Made by a program: the position numbers and the translations under genes. A stretch of 64,000 bases of DNA from Microdochium bolleyi (lineage: Eukaryota > Ascomycota > Sordariomycetes > Xylariales > Microdochiaceae), in NCBI GenBank assembly GCA_001566295.1, contig KQ964246.1, positions 992,001 through 1,056,000 of the forward strand. Reading direction: 5' to 3'. Below, in pieces: positions 36,689 to 48,536 of this stretch. The notes beneath the pieces were generated by a model. It was not told the DNA's origin. It did not search any database and saw nothing but the letters and a program-made list of their open reading frames with translations. Each line of letters opens with the position of its first letter. Positions within the stretch are counted from its first letter, which is position 1.

Positions 36689-37716
36689 ATGATGAAGGAC
36701 CCCCCCAGCAATTCAACGAGTCCAACGCCAGAAATGGGTCTCGCTACGGCTTCCTCCAAGGTTGTCGTGCCGCTGCCCAGCAAAGAGACTATATCGGCGC
36801 CGGCAAAGAATTTAAAGAGCCAATGGAACACAAAGAACCTGGGAGGACGACTGGCTTCCGATTGTGCCAGTGCTTTCTGCGCTGCCTCCATGGTCGCCCC
36901 CGTCATCTCAATCATTGATAGGTACGTCTGCAAAGAAAACAGAGATAACAGGCAACTTAGTTCTGGTGGGCATGAGGTTGCTGACGAGTCCTGCTGCAAC
37001 GCAACAGATCCATCATGGAAAATGCGAGTGGCCGTGCGACACTATCGGAATCGCTCAAGTCTTCGTTCCGCAATCTGCTCTTGCGCCCACAAACCGTACT
37101 TTTCTCAAAACCTGTGGCTCTTATCGTCATGCTTTACGGCGGCACCTATCTCACAGCCAATGCCCTTGACACCTGCACGGCCACAGTTACGAATCAGCCC
37201 TCGACCCTCGTCACGGCAGGCACCACAAAGTTCTTCGCGAGCTCCGCAAGCAACATCGGTCTCTGCATCTACAAAGACGCCGTCTACGTCAAGATGTTTG
37301 GCCCGACGACCGGCTCGCCCCGGCCTGTCAGCCTGCCCTCATATGCCCTCTTCACGATGCGCGACTGCCTCACCATATTCGCCTCTTTCAACGTCCCACC
37401 ACTACTCGGGCCGGTCTTCGACTCCAATATGAGCAACGAGCTTCGGAAGAAGGTCTCGGGCCAGACCTTGGCCCAATTCGCGGCACCAGCCTGCGTTCAG
37501 CTCCTGAGCACGCCGATTCATCTGCTTGGCCTCGATCTTTACAACCGCCCTCACAGCCATACCAACATGATGTCATGGCAGGACCGCTGGGGCCAGGTAC
37601 GGCGCAACTGGCTCACGAGTTCAATGGCACGGATCTGCCGGATCGTGCCTGCGTTTGGTATAGGAGGCACCGTCAATGCCAAGGTGCGCAGGAGTCTTAT
37701 GGAGCGACTTGTTTGA
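36689..37716 (+). CDS. Conserved ascomycete protein of unknown function, probably mitochondrial membrane
   Basis: Two exons (36689-36921, 37008-37716; 86-bp intron) give 313 residues; the junction reads SIIDR|SIMENAS. The protein has several moderately hydrophobic segments (SAFCAASMVAPVISII, PVALIVMLYGGTYLTANAL, FTMRDCLTIFASFNVPPLLG, AQFAAPACVQLLSTPIHLLGL). Blocks such as RLASDCASAF, LYGGTYLTANALDTC and LPSYALFTMRDCLTIF look like a conserved fungal family that I associate with a mitochondrial, carrier-like fold, but I cannot name it. Two ATGs stand in a row at the start; the first is used. Function unknown. Confidence 0.8.
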
Positions 37717-38089
37717 GGGCAGAGTCGTGTCCTATTTTTGCGATTGGCTGATTTAATCGTTCTTGCACGGCGTTCGGGGCCATAAACACTGTTTTTTACC
37801 GGGTTGGGGTAGACATGTCTGCATACGAGGCGTTTTTGGGATTTTGGAAGTTTGAATGATCTTCGGAGCTTACGATGTCTCGGTTGGCTGTTTAGTCAAT
37901 ACGCCTCATGTATATTAATTGAGTCGTTGTTCGCTGGTCGTGTTCAACAAGAGGGATGCGCAGGGAGGGCGACGATGTAGGATCCCAAGAACCTGCAACA
38001 ATGCAGCAAAGTTGCGTGGAGAAACAGATAGGATGAGACATACAGGAGAACAACTCATATTGCTGTCTATATGTAGAACTTCGACCTCA
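37717..38089. other. Convergent intergenic region
   Basis: Short 3'-to-3' spacer between the conserved membrane protein gene and VPS36. Nothing recognisable. Confidence 0.45.
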
Positions 38090-40285
38090 TCACAGCAGAC
38101 CCGATGCGTTAAGCGCCTGCAGCACTCTATCAGTCTCATTTGCCGCGCTCTTCCTGCCCGCGTGCTTCTTCCGCGCCCTCTCCGCGCGGCGCTCATCATT
38201 GTCGATAAAGTTCTCCCAGAACTTGAGGCCCTCGATACCCTCCTCGCGGCACAGCACGCCGCGTTCCTCTGCCATCTCGAGCTCCTCCTCGGCCACTCCG
38301 ATGCTCCAGCCGAACTGCTCCGCCGTGTCCAGCGCTGTAACCCCTCGGCCGAACTCGTGCCAGTCCCAGGGCACGTCCTTCTCCGGCGGAAACTCGCGCA
38401 GATCGCGCAGCCACGAGAGAAGTGCCCGGATCGTGGTGTCGTCGGTGCGGTCGCGGCTTTGTACGACAAGGACACCGCTCTTGAATGTCCGGAGCCGCAC
38501 AGGTAGCTTCAGGTCTTCCCACAGGCGCGCGGCCTTCTCGAACTCAAGGGGGCTGACGAGCTCGACACCCCCACGGGCACGGTTGAAAATAGCCCAGAGG
38601 TCGACCAGGCTGACGATGCCGCCCGCTTTCTTTAGCACACCACGAGCATCATCTGTGAGGAACTCTGCAAGGTTTCGCGACAGCTCGGAGATGTAGAGTG
38701 ACTCAGACCCAGACCCGCCTCCACCACCGACAATGTCCTTGGTAGTCACCAGGCCGAGCTGGCTGACGGATTCTGCGAGCATCGCCGCCTCGGGTGATGT
38801 TCCGTCACCCTTGAGTTGGCGACCGAGCCGGTTCGCGAGTGCAATCACCTCTTGCGCAGAGGCCATGAGCGCATCGATATCCTCGAAGGCATTTCCGATC
38901 GTGAGCTCAGTGTTCTTGCGCTTATCCAGGCCCATCTGCTCAAGACCTGCAATACCTGCAGACCTGTTGCGTGCGGATCCGCCGTACTCTCCGTCGCCTG
39001 TTCTCCCGTCGTCCCTGCTCCTCGGCACAGGTGGTGCCGCTTGCAAGAGCCATTTGCGTTGCGTCAGCGACCCCTTCAGCTTCTCGTAGAACACCTTCTC
39101 CCCCCCTGCCCGAAATGAGATCTTAACACTTTCGGGGTTGTCTAGCCCAGCAATGCTACCTACTGTCAGCACTGGTCCTGGCGAGTCAGTTCGGACTGGC
39201 TCGCGCATTGCAATCTGACTCGACGCCTCGGCCGAAACCAAGGGAGCACCACAAAGCTCGCAGGACAGCAGGGACGGGTGATTGAGAAACGTGCAGCGAG
39301 GGCAATGAAAGCCTTCACTGGACGGTTGGGCTACGGCAGCATTTGGTGCTGGGCTTGAGCTGATGTCGTCCCCGTCCGCAAGGAATCTTTGGGTCTCGGA
39401 CATTGTTGGTGGCAGTGGTCCTGGTGATGCTATGCTTGGCGACGAAATCTGTCTGCTCGTGACGTTCGAGATGGCAGCTTTCAGAACGTGCGTCAGGGCA
39501 GGCTTGATACCGCATGCCAAGCACGGGGCGAGCGGTGTATGAGCATTCGCTGTCGCTGGGTCGAAGTTCGACGGGACTGGGTTCGGGAAACTACAAATCG
39601 TGCAGACCCAGGTGGCTGCAGTTGCCTGAGGAGTGCTGGTCGGCTGAGGCGCCCTGTAGCCAGAGTCTGTGGTCTGAGCCGGGGTGCCGGCATTGCTTCG
39701 TGACGGGCTCGAGAGCGTAGTGTTCGCGGCCGTGGCAGAAGCTCTGGACTGGAAGGAAGAGCGCTTGGCTTGCCTGGGGATCAGAGTCACCTTGGCTGAG
39801 GATTTGAGGAAGCCGGCCTATGATTATGAGTAGGGCCGTTAGTGTAGACTCGACATCTTGATAGGATGACACACCTGATAGGGCAGAGATACAATGTGGC
39901 AATTTACTTACATAGAACTCATGGCGCTCAACGTCCTTGAGGTCAAGCCCGACGGAATGCTTCCGAGGCTCCTGCTTGTCGACATAGCAGATGCGATGTG
40001 ACGTCAGATAGACCTGGCCATTCTGTTGGTTGGGAAGCTTGAACTTCCTATGCGGAGTGGTGAAGATCGCATGTTAGTGGGCATCGATGGAGAGGCAAAA
40101 GACGGTATCGGACTGCGAATGAGGAAGCATCGTGATCGTGGAGGACGGGTTGTGACGGTGTCCAGCAGCAGCATAGAGACTCACCCCTCATAGAGCCCCA
40201 CGTTGTCTTGGACAAGGAGGAGGACCTCATCGGGGAGATACGCCGGCCGCAAGGCGGTGGTGAGGTCGATGAGTTTTAGAAACAT
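38090..40285 (-). CDS. VPS36: ESCRT-II subunit Vps36
   Basis: Three exons (40285-40185, 40047-39912, 39817-38090) give 654 residues. The N-terminus MFLKLIDLTTALRP, YLTSHRICYVD and LDLKDVERHEFY form the GLUE (split PH) domain, interrupted by two NZF zinc fingers as in yeast Vps36: Cys151/154/178/181 and Cys251/254/265/268 (WVCTICSF..CLACG and FHCPRCTF..CELCG). The C-terminal about 260 residues are the EAP30 winged-helix region (LSRNLAEFLTDD, GIVSLVDLWAIFNRARG, ALDTAEQFGWSIGVAEEELEMAEERG). Vps36 binds ubiquitin and phosphoinositides and acts in ESCRT-II to sort cargo into multivesicular bodies. In fungi ESCRT-II also serves pH signalling. NZF1 has a longer spacing (23 residues) between its Cys pairs than NZF2 (10). 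Confidence 0.96.
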
Positions 40286-41093
40286 TCGTCATGCCGGTCT
40301 GAACCAGAGGACGGAAAGCAGAAATGTTGCATCAGGGGGAGTGCTCCTACGGCACACCTCGACGTGGCAGGAGGTGGCATTGTGAAATGACGGCACGCTT
40401 GCTGATGCGATAGGCATTCCCCACAAGCTACCAAGAAGGCGGTTGGACTGGAGCAGGCAGGAAGGTCCACTAGCGCTGCCCATGTGAGCGACTGGAGAGG
40501 CAAAGGGTCACCTCTTCGCATACCAGCACCAGACCCGACTATTTCTTGCACCATGAGCTAAGGGAGCACTAGGAGGACTGCTTCCACTCGTGTTCTCGCG
40601 AAGAAGAACAAAACAGAAGAGTCCACCTTGGGATAAAGGACTGGCGCCGCTCGACTCTGAGAGCCAGGCAGGGCGCTTCCATTGTATTCGAGGCGCTGGA
40701 GGTGTCCGATTATTCGCCTAGTACAACAGCCGGCCCCACAGCACCAACCCAAAGTCGGACACTTTCTGGCCGACGCAGTCCTGCCCAGCCAGGTGTCCCG
40801 GCCCAATGGCTGCCTTGGAACCCTCAAGCGTGCAGCCACACAAGTCGATATTTGCCTCTCTTTCTCTCCGTCTCGCCAACCTCGCTCTCCTCATCACCAG
40901 CTCACCGCCCTCCCTCGCAACAACGCGACCGCCACAACAGGAGCACCTTACGCCGTAGCGACACCTGCGCCATCTCCTGTACGCTGCTAACCTCTCCTCT
41001 GACCTCTCCGTAATCCGCCTCGTCTCGAGCACGATTGATCCGCCCTCTTCGACATAACGCGCACCACCGTCAATCTCAGTCAATCACGCAGCG
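40286..41093. promoter_or_regulatory. Bidirectional promoter region VPS36 / THP3-like
   Basis: 808 bp between two divergent start codons. The THP3-proximal part (about 40850-41090) is rich in CT and CCTC runs on the + strand. No gene seen. Confidence 0.55.
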
Positions 41094-42790
41094 ATGTCGT
41101 GGGCAGCACCACCACCTGCCGCAGCTGCTGCTCAACCAGCCGCATCCTACGCTTATCCGATGAGTGAGTTCTTTGTGCGCTCCTGTACATGCTCTTCCCG
41201 AATGTCTGCTAACAGCCATCTTCTCCCTGCAGACACTGCTTACACTGCCGTCCCTGTTCGTCAGACTTTCGGCCAGAACTATCCCAGCCAAGCCCAGTAT
41301 ACCTACAACGCGTCCTCTCCTACTAACGGCCTTCCGCAACACTCTCCTGCCATGCCTGCCGTCCCGGAACAGCCGGCGCAGCCTCAACAACAGCAGAAGG
41401 TCGACTGGCCCGACTCTGTCCGTAGATATGTCCAACGGTCGTTTCAGGAGTCCAACATCGACTCCACCGTGTCCCGTGCCGACATGGAGGCGAGACTGAA
41501 GCAAACTATCCGGTATACCCAGGATACGGGGTCCATGCACTCCACCAACTGGGACATGATGCCACTGCCACAGCAGATGATAAAGACAGAAAGGCAGCAG
41601 GCCATCGTTGCCACCATGAACATCCCACCCGGATACGAGCAGGCTACCGCTGCCGCCCTTGCAGCGGTCGCCAATCCCAAGAAGCGCGCCTCCTCGGATC
41701 TCTCCTCCGAAGTTTCCCGGCCAAATGGTTCCGTTGTGACAAGTCCGTGGAAGACCAATACGAGCAAAATGAGCACATCCTTGCAGGACCGGATATCCCA
41801 CCCGACCGCCGACACCCCTTCTGTCAAAAGTAAGTTTCAGAAGAACACAGACAAGCGGCAACGTCGTGGAGACGGTGGCTACGTATCCTCATATCGCTCG
41901 CCCAGCCCTGAGCCTACAGCCGGCCCCATTGTGGGACTGAACACAACCCTCGAGAAGAGGTATCTTCGTTTGACGTCAGCACCAAAGCCTGCGGATGTCC
42001 GTCCTGAGCACATTCTGCGTCAAACGCTTGATCTTCTGAAGAAGAAATGGAGGAAGGAGGCCAACTATGCCTATATCTGCGACCAGTTCAAATCACTCCG
42101 CCAGGACCTGACTGTTCAGCGGATCAAGAACGAGTTCACCGTGTCTGTCTACGAGATCCACGCCAGAATTGCTCTGGAGAAAGCGGATCTCGGTGAGTAT
42201 AACCAGTGCCAGACTCAGCTCCGCGTCTTGTATGCTTCAGGCATCAAGGGGAGCCACATTGAGTTCAAGGCATACCGTATCCTGTATTTCCTGCACACTG
42301 CCAACCGAAGCGCGTTGAACGACGCGATATTAGATCTAACCTCAGCAGAAAAGGAAGAGCGTGCCATCAAGCACGCCCTCAATGTGCGCTCGGCTCTCGC
42401 CCTCGGTAACCATCACAAGTTTTTCCAGTTGTACCTCGACGTTCCCAACATGGGCGCATATCTCATCGATATGTTTGTCAAACGCGAGCGCCTTGCCGCA
42501 CTTGCCAGCATGTGTAAAGCGTAAGTCTGCTCAATACACAAAGTTTCTCATCGCATTTCGCTAACATTGTCCGCAGCTTCAAACCTGATGTCAAACTCCG
42601 ATACGTCACAGAAGAGCTTGCCTTCGAGTCTGATGCTGAGGCTGCCCAGTTCATCATTGACTGCAATGGTCAGCATCTGCTTGAGGAGAAAGCAGACCAC
42701 ATTGCATTCCTGACAGGCAAGGCTGGTCAGCTCTTTGAGCAGGCCCGAGCTGTAGCCTTCAGTCGTGTGGATCTCAAGGGACAGATCTGA
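41094..42790 (+). CDS. THP3: THP3/LENG8-like SAC3/GANP-domain protein
   Basis: Three exons (41094-41163, 41233-42520, 42577-42790) give 523 residues. The first intron is 69 bp and in frame without a stop, so retention would add 23 residues; the splice signals (gtgagt, gctaaca, ctgcag) favour removal. The N-terminal half is Ala/Pro/Gln-rich and disordered. From about residue 270 the protein has the SAC3/GANP helical repeat (EKRYLRLTSAPKPADVRPEHILRQ..LDLLKKKW, YAYICDQFKSLRQDLTVQRIKNEF, VYEIHARIALEKADLGEYNQC), then a PCI/winged-helix end. Yeast Thp3 pairs with Csn12 and links transcription elongation, splicing and mRNA processing; the human relative is LENG8. Nuclear location is expected. Confidence 0.92.
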
Positions 42791-45700
42791 TCGCTTACCG
42801 TATTGTGACTCGATATTTTCCTTCCGCCTCATTCGACTTGTTATGCCATCGACACCACTTGCTCCAGCCTTGTGAGGCTATCGGCCCGTCGGCTCGATCC
42901 GTCCTCTTGTTCGGTCTTTTGAAATCATCACGATGATGCTACGAGCATCCCTTGCGGCTCTGGTTCTCGGGGTGCACTCAACATGAAGTCACAACGAGTT
43001 AGCTCCACGATGAACACGAATGCCAAGCCACATCGGCGGCATATATCGACATATGAGGCTGGCCGACTTCATACAGGCTGACGCCAGTATGTCTACGCCT
43101 GCTGAGCCATAACTTGCGTCGCCTTACGAAAGTGCCGTTTTTGGGAGGACTGCGAGCACAAAGAGGCGTTGGTCAGTAACCTTGATCAATGACGCCTGGC
43201 CTTGGGTAGGCCACTGTTTTTGTTTCGTATGATACCCCTCGACTGCGGATGCCAGCACGCAGTAGCCGACAATAGTGATCATGTCCGGAGTTTGGGAAAG
43301 GGTTTTGGGATAGGCGGCACAAAAGCACAACATTGCTTCGCGCTCCGTCGAGCGTTGTAGATACCTGCCTTCGTTTCTAGAATTATAATTGAAGAATTTC
43401 CTCAGTGCTTGCCCTAGAGTACCCATCCGGCTGATGTCGTTGTTTGGTTTCCTTGTGCGTTCGTCAGGGGGCAGATGCTTGGACAATGATTACTGCAGGA
43501 TGGCATACCGACGTCCTCTGGTGCAGCACGATAAACAGCACATGGACTGTATCGTCGCCCGGTGAACAGCGTGGAAAAGTCACAAGGACCAAGAAAAGAT
43601 CATAAAGGTCATGATGAATTTCAAGATGCTAGAAACGAAAGCCCATACATTCGCGGCTCGTACTCCGTCACAGCGACGTCTATTCCTCCACAATCTCACG
43701 AAGAGCCACAACCCACGCACGGGACATGCTGTGGCTTTCAAACGGCGAGTAATCCAGGTGATGCCCGGATGTGTCTCTCTGTCCATCTCCCACTATGACG
43801 GTTCAAGATGCATCCATCGCCTCGGGTGGTACCTGAAGTTAGATCCCTCGGCAGTCTTCTGTGGCAGTCCTCACTATTAATCACTGGAGCGCCCATAGTG
43901 GTCTCCAAGCAGCCAATGATCCTTTGATTAGGCTTGTTTTTCTCTTCTTACCAAGTGTTCACGCATGCGGACAGTAGTAGTAGTACATCGCGCTCGATGT
44001 TCTGCAACCAGCAACGCGTCGTAGATGCTGGTCGGCGCGCTGGTTGATCTTATGGTATGTGCATACCTCACGGTACATAGCAAAGGCCGCAACCGTAGCT
44101 GGAATGTGTAATCATCTCATTTTACAGTCAAGGTGTCGAAAAAGGTTCAGGAACAGACGCGTACCTGCCGTCGTGTCGTCGTCTTTGGGCATGTGCCGGA
44201 CTGATCCTTCTGCGAATTGGCGTTTTTCTTTCTCCCTTTTCGTCGAGAAAGTGTTGCTTGAAACCCTCTCTTGCTCTTGTGCTTTGAATCTTGACTCGTC
44301 ATCAGGGTCGGAGTGACGCGCATTCTCACGCGCTCGCATGAAAACCCTCCAACGGAAGCACCCGGTGCCGGTATCGCAATTGGCCCAACCCTGCCTGTCC
44401 TTTGAACAATCCGGTGAGGGGTAAATGGCAATGGCCTGGCCTGGCTGTGTGTGTGTGTGTGTCTGGCAGGGAGATCCTGGCTCATGAACCGAAAGAGCTC
44501 AGTGAGGTGACGCAAGGCTGCAAGGCAAGGCGTGGTGGGAGGGACGGGGTAGTATGCAATATCGAAGGCACATATAAGTGGCCGTTGCGACGCTGGGGAG
44601 TGTTTCGAGATGGACATATGCCGGCGACACGTCTTGGGGTGAAGGGGAGGGGGCCTGGTAGCTGGTGTGCACAGGCATTTGCGCACAATATGACATCGAT
44701 CTTCGTTTTCGGGCACGCAGATATTACCTACTTCGTAGGTATGCTCGTGATATCTCGGAAGACTTTGGAACACTCTGCGCCACGCGCCATAATGAAGGCT
44801 GCAGTAGAGTAGAGTATAGAGGACTGCCAGCCACGCCACCCGAGTTTCTCGGAAGCCTCTCGGGTTGGGTTGCCAGTGACTGTGTCCGTGTTGTTCTCGG
44901 ATGACCGGAATGGGTCGCACGGGTGACTTAGACACAATGGCAGACAGAGTCATCTTTCGGGCGCCAAGTCTCACATTCCGCAGGTACGGCCAATTGGACT
45001 CGGCATCCGAGCAGTGTCTCTGATGACTGGCAGGTCGAGGCTTGCGCGCCCCGAGGGTCGCAGTGTGCTCGCTCCGCGGCCCGTGCTGGAGCTTGGGCAC
45101 CAAGAGAGCGAACATTGCATTGTGTCTGGTTGTGCGAGAGGCGGTCGAGTTTCAGGGTTCGACGGCAGGGGGGCGGCCCGGGGATCGACCTGCATAAACC
45201 TAAATTGTGACTTAAACGGGGCCTGGTGACGCCCAGGCTTCGTGGGCCGGACATATGGCAAGCACGACGATCATCAACGGCTTTGTTTGACGATCAGTGG
45301 GTAGCTGATAGCTTCCTCTTCCTCTTTACATCTCCATGTCAAAGATGCAGCATCGTGCTGTGATCTGTGGCGTCTTCGGTCGTTATCGTGTGCCCGGTGG
45401 GCACGAGGTCGGGAGATGATGCGTTGAGCCATCGAGCCAGGCTACAGAATACTCAATTGTAAATTGTTATCAACAGGGAAAAGCGTTGTGCAATGAGCGG
45501 AAAGACTTGCGTACCGTAGGTTCTGTCTTGCCAATTGCCCCAAATCTCATACCCACGCAACGTATGTGGCTCAAGCTTGTTGTCCTTAACTTGCGACGCC
45601 GATGGTGGAAACCGCCCACATTTCGCCGCAAGTCAAGCTCGTTCTCGCAAGGGCCATGTTGTATTTTCGTGTTCTTCGCTACAGTTTCAATTAGTCATCG

Positions 45701-48536
45701 TTGAGCAATGCCAACGCTGAGACTTGGTCTTTCTTTTTAGTCTTCTTTTCGGTTCTTGGTAGCACTGTGGAAGTCATGCTGATCTTGTTGTTGTGGCATC
45801 GGGACTGCCATTAGACCTCGAGTCGTTTTCGAGGTTCTTTGTCATGCCCTCCCTGTCAGGCGGACTATCATTAGTAAAGTAGGCGTCGAATCACTTATCG
45901 TTGTTCGCGGCAGAACTTTACGTTCACCTCATGGCTAGCACCGGATGACACATGACTTGAACAGCGCTGTGTGCCGACATGGTGGAGTGATACATATGAG
46001 CCGGAGCTGGGACAACCCCGAAATGACCATTTGTCATAAGAATGGCAATCTTCCTAATAGAACTAAAGCACTGACGTTCGAGACTGAATTGCCCGGGCCC
46101 ACTCGGTAACCGGCAGATCTTCACAATATGGAGGCGCCCACGCAGACCAGCTCGAAACATGCCTAGCACACAAAGCCTGCGGGTTTACTAACTTGAAGAA
46201 GGCTGTTGGTTGTAAGCTGCCATCAGATTGTCGAGTTGGGTGTGGATTAGCATCAAGGCGTGCTTCTGTGCCAAGTACTGGGCTGTGTTCTGACGAGGCC
46301 GAGTCCAAGCTGATGGCACCACCCCACTGCCATGTTTGCAGTTCCTGGGACCAAGGTCGAGGCCAGGCCAACTTCGCCCAAGCGTCGCCGTGCGCAAGGA
46401 TGATCCTTGCACGGGTTGACAGTCCAATCCAATGAAGGGCCCGAGTTGCGCGTGTTCCAAGCTTCACTGTCCCTGCATCTTCACACAGGAAGTAATAAAG
46501 CGCCCTTCTTCTTGGGCAGGACGAGCTGCTGCATCGCAGCATAAGGCTGACACAATGGTGGGAAGCTGCAAGCACGAACGAGCTCGAGACATCCTGAGTG
46601 CTCTTGTCATGACCTGGATCTGATAATTGTTTGTGATGTGTCCGATCGCAGCCTCAACTCTCACTTTCTCGATCCAAGTTGTTCACTTTCTTGTTTTGGG
46701 TTTCTTCTGCTGGCGAGCGGGAAGGTGTTCCGGCACGGGAGTCGCATGTCCGGTGTTTGAGCCTTATTACTCCACGGCGGCGCTGCGACCTGGACGACCC
46801 AGTGCTTGTCGGCTGTGGTCCCTGCCGTAGTCCAGCAGGATAGTGTAAGTCTATGCCTCTGAATGCCCTGAGCGCGAATGTAATGTAGCCCTCAACGCTG
46901 TTGTGTGACGTCGGCTCTCTCACAGCAGGTACCTACTTCGTATAGTGCTGAAGCACAACGGCATAGGCGGCCCATCCGTCAGCCCGCTGCCAATGCCGAT
47001 GCATGCCCAGGCAGACCAGCGAGCCGCTCGTGGCCGCGGACGCAGGGGAACGCTGCTGGGTGTGTGGCACAAACGTCGTCTGTCCCTGCCAGTGGCGGCA
47101 CGGGCATTGATGGAGCATGCGAGCGTGCAACCGCCAGTGTTGTGATGGAGGGGTTCCTCTGCTTCTTCCACATTCTTTGGCCCAGTACTGAGCGCCATCC
47201 CTGGCTAGGGTTTTTGGCGCTGCATGCCCAATCTATCGGATCCAGAAGCGCGCCGAGGTGCACAGCAGAGGGCGGCTCGCTCCCCGCTGCAGGCCCGCTG
47301 GGTCCAGTTGTTGCTTCTTCTCGTGGCCGGCTCATTGTGGACACAACAGTCCAGCTGCGCTTCAGTCAGTCAGCGGATGTTGGCCGACCGCCACGAGGGC
47401 CGGACGGCGATGTGGATGCCTTTGCTTCTTTGTCGGTTCTCCGGGGCCTGAGAGGTGAGTCCATGTCTCGAGCGTGCGATTGGAGGACGAGGAAGGAGGG
47501 CCAACACGCTCTAGGACGGACCTGGAGGGACGAGGTGGTGGGCTGGTCCCACCACCACGCACCTTCCGTCCCAAGCCCAAGCCCCTCCTGCCGGGCCTGC
47601 ATTGTGTGTGGTCTTGCCTCCCTCCAGTCCTCGCGCCCGTGCTAGCAGCCTTTAGGAGGACGCCGCCTCCCACCTGATCTCGCAGGCACGCCTGAGCCAG
47701 GCGCACGATACTCCTCACCTCCTTCCCGTCTGCGCATCTGTCGAGTCCTTCCGGTCCACGCCTTTCTCTCCCTCTCCTTCACGCGTGCACAGCAGCGACG
47801 ACACCTGCCCCCAAGTCCCCGGCATCGCCAGCATCTCTGCCCACGCGTACGTCCTCCGCTCTGGCAGCCTGTAATCTCGCAGATCCCGGACCCCGCTGCC
47901 ACCCGCTCTGCCCGCCCACGCGACCCGACTGCCATCGCCTACGCCCGCGCAGCACGCCGAAAGAAAGGGGAAGCTCGACAATCAGATTCTCTTCACAGCC
48001 TCAGCTCTCGCTTTCAACTGCTGATCTCCAGCAAGATTCCACCGCTCCTGCGACTTGAAGCAACGGCTCACGGGTATCGCGCGGCGCTGCGCTCCTCAGC
48101 TGGTCCCAGTTTTGTCCTCATTTCCGAGTCATTCGCGACCTGTCAACTCCGTCTACCCGACCATCGACCCTTCACTTCACAGTCACCACTTCGATTTAGC
48201 ATTTCCTGCCCAACCGAGCGGCAGCACGGACGGTTGTCACTCGTGGACAAATCCACGGTCTTTAGGAACGACCTTACAGTGGCTGTACCGGAGCGAACTG
48301 CTGTTGTTCGAAGCCTGCCGGCCGAGAGTCCACTTTCGTTGCCCTCTGCTGCGAGAAGCTTACTCTTCCATTGTCAACTTGCGAGCTAGTCTAAAGGACG
48401 CATACCCAGAAAATTGCGACCGGTTTCCCTGCGCCCCTCCCAGCCAGCCCGCTCCGCACGCCTCTGCCGCCTCCGGTTCTTCTACCTACCCGCTCGTCAC
48501 ACACTGCCCGGCACCCTTCGCTCGGGTCGTGCAACA
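42791..48536. other. Longest gene-free interval of the window (about 5.7 kb)
   Basis: No coding region can be supported, although open frames up to 322 codons exist (44147-45115, -). It holds a short (GT)n tract at about 44446-44462, a perfect inverted repeat at 44725-44741 and a related half at 46930-46942. From about 47700 the + strand becomes CT-rich, which is probably the BEM1 promoter and leader. Non-coding transcripts or gene relics cannot be excluded. Confidence 0.5.
44725..44741. repeat. Short perfect inverted repeat, TACCTAC-ttc-GTAGGTA
   Basis: Seven-base arms flank a three-base loop. The left arm, loop and start of the right arm (TACCTACTTCGTA) recur at 46930-46942. Could be a hairpin or a palindromic protein site. 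Confidence 0.6.

Noticed and set aside
44147..45115. 322-codon frame on the minus strand in the gene-free block
   Set aside because: Composition is rich in His, Arg, Pro and Cys with no pattern, and it runs through a GT simple repeat (HTHTHS). I could not link it to any family.
46905..47645. 246-codon frame on the + strand upstream of BEM1
   Set aside because: No recognisable motif and several competing frames of similar length on both strands.
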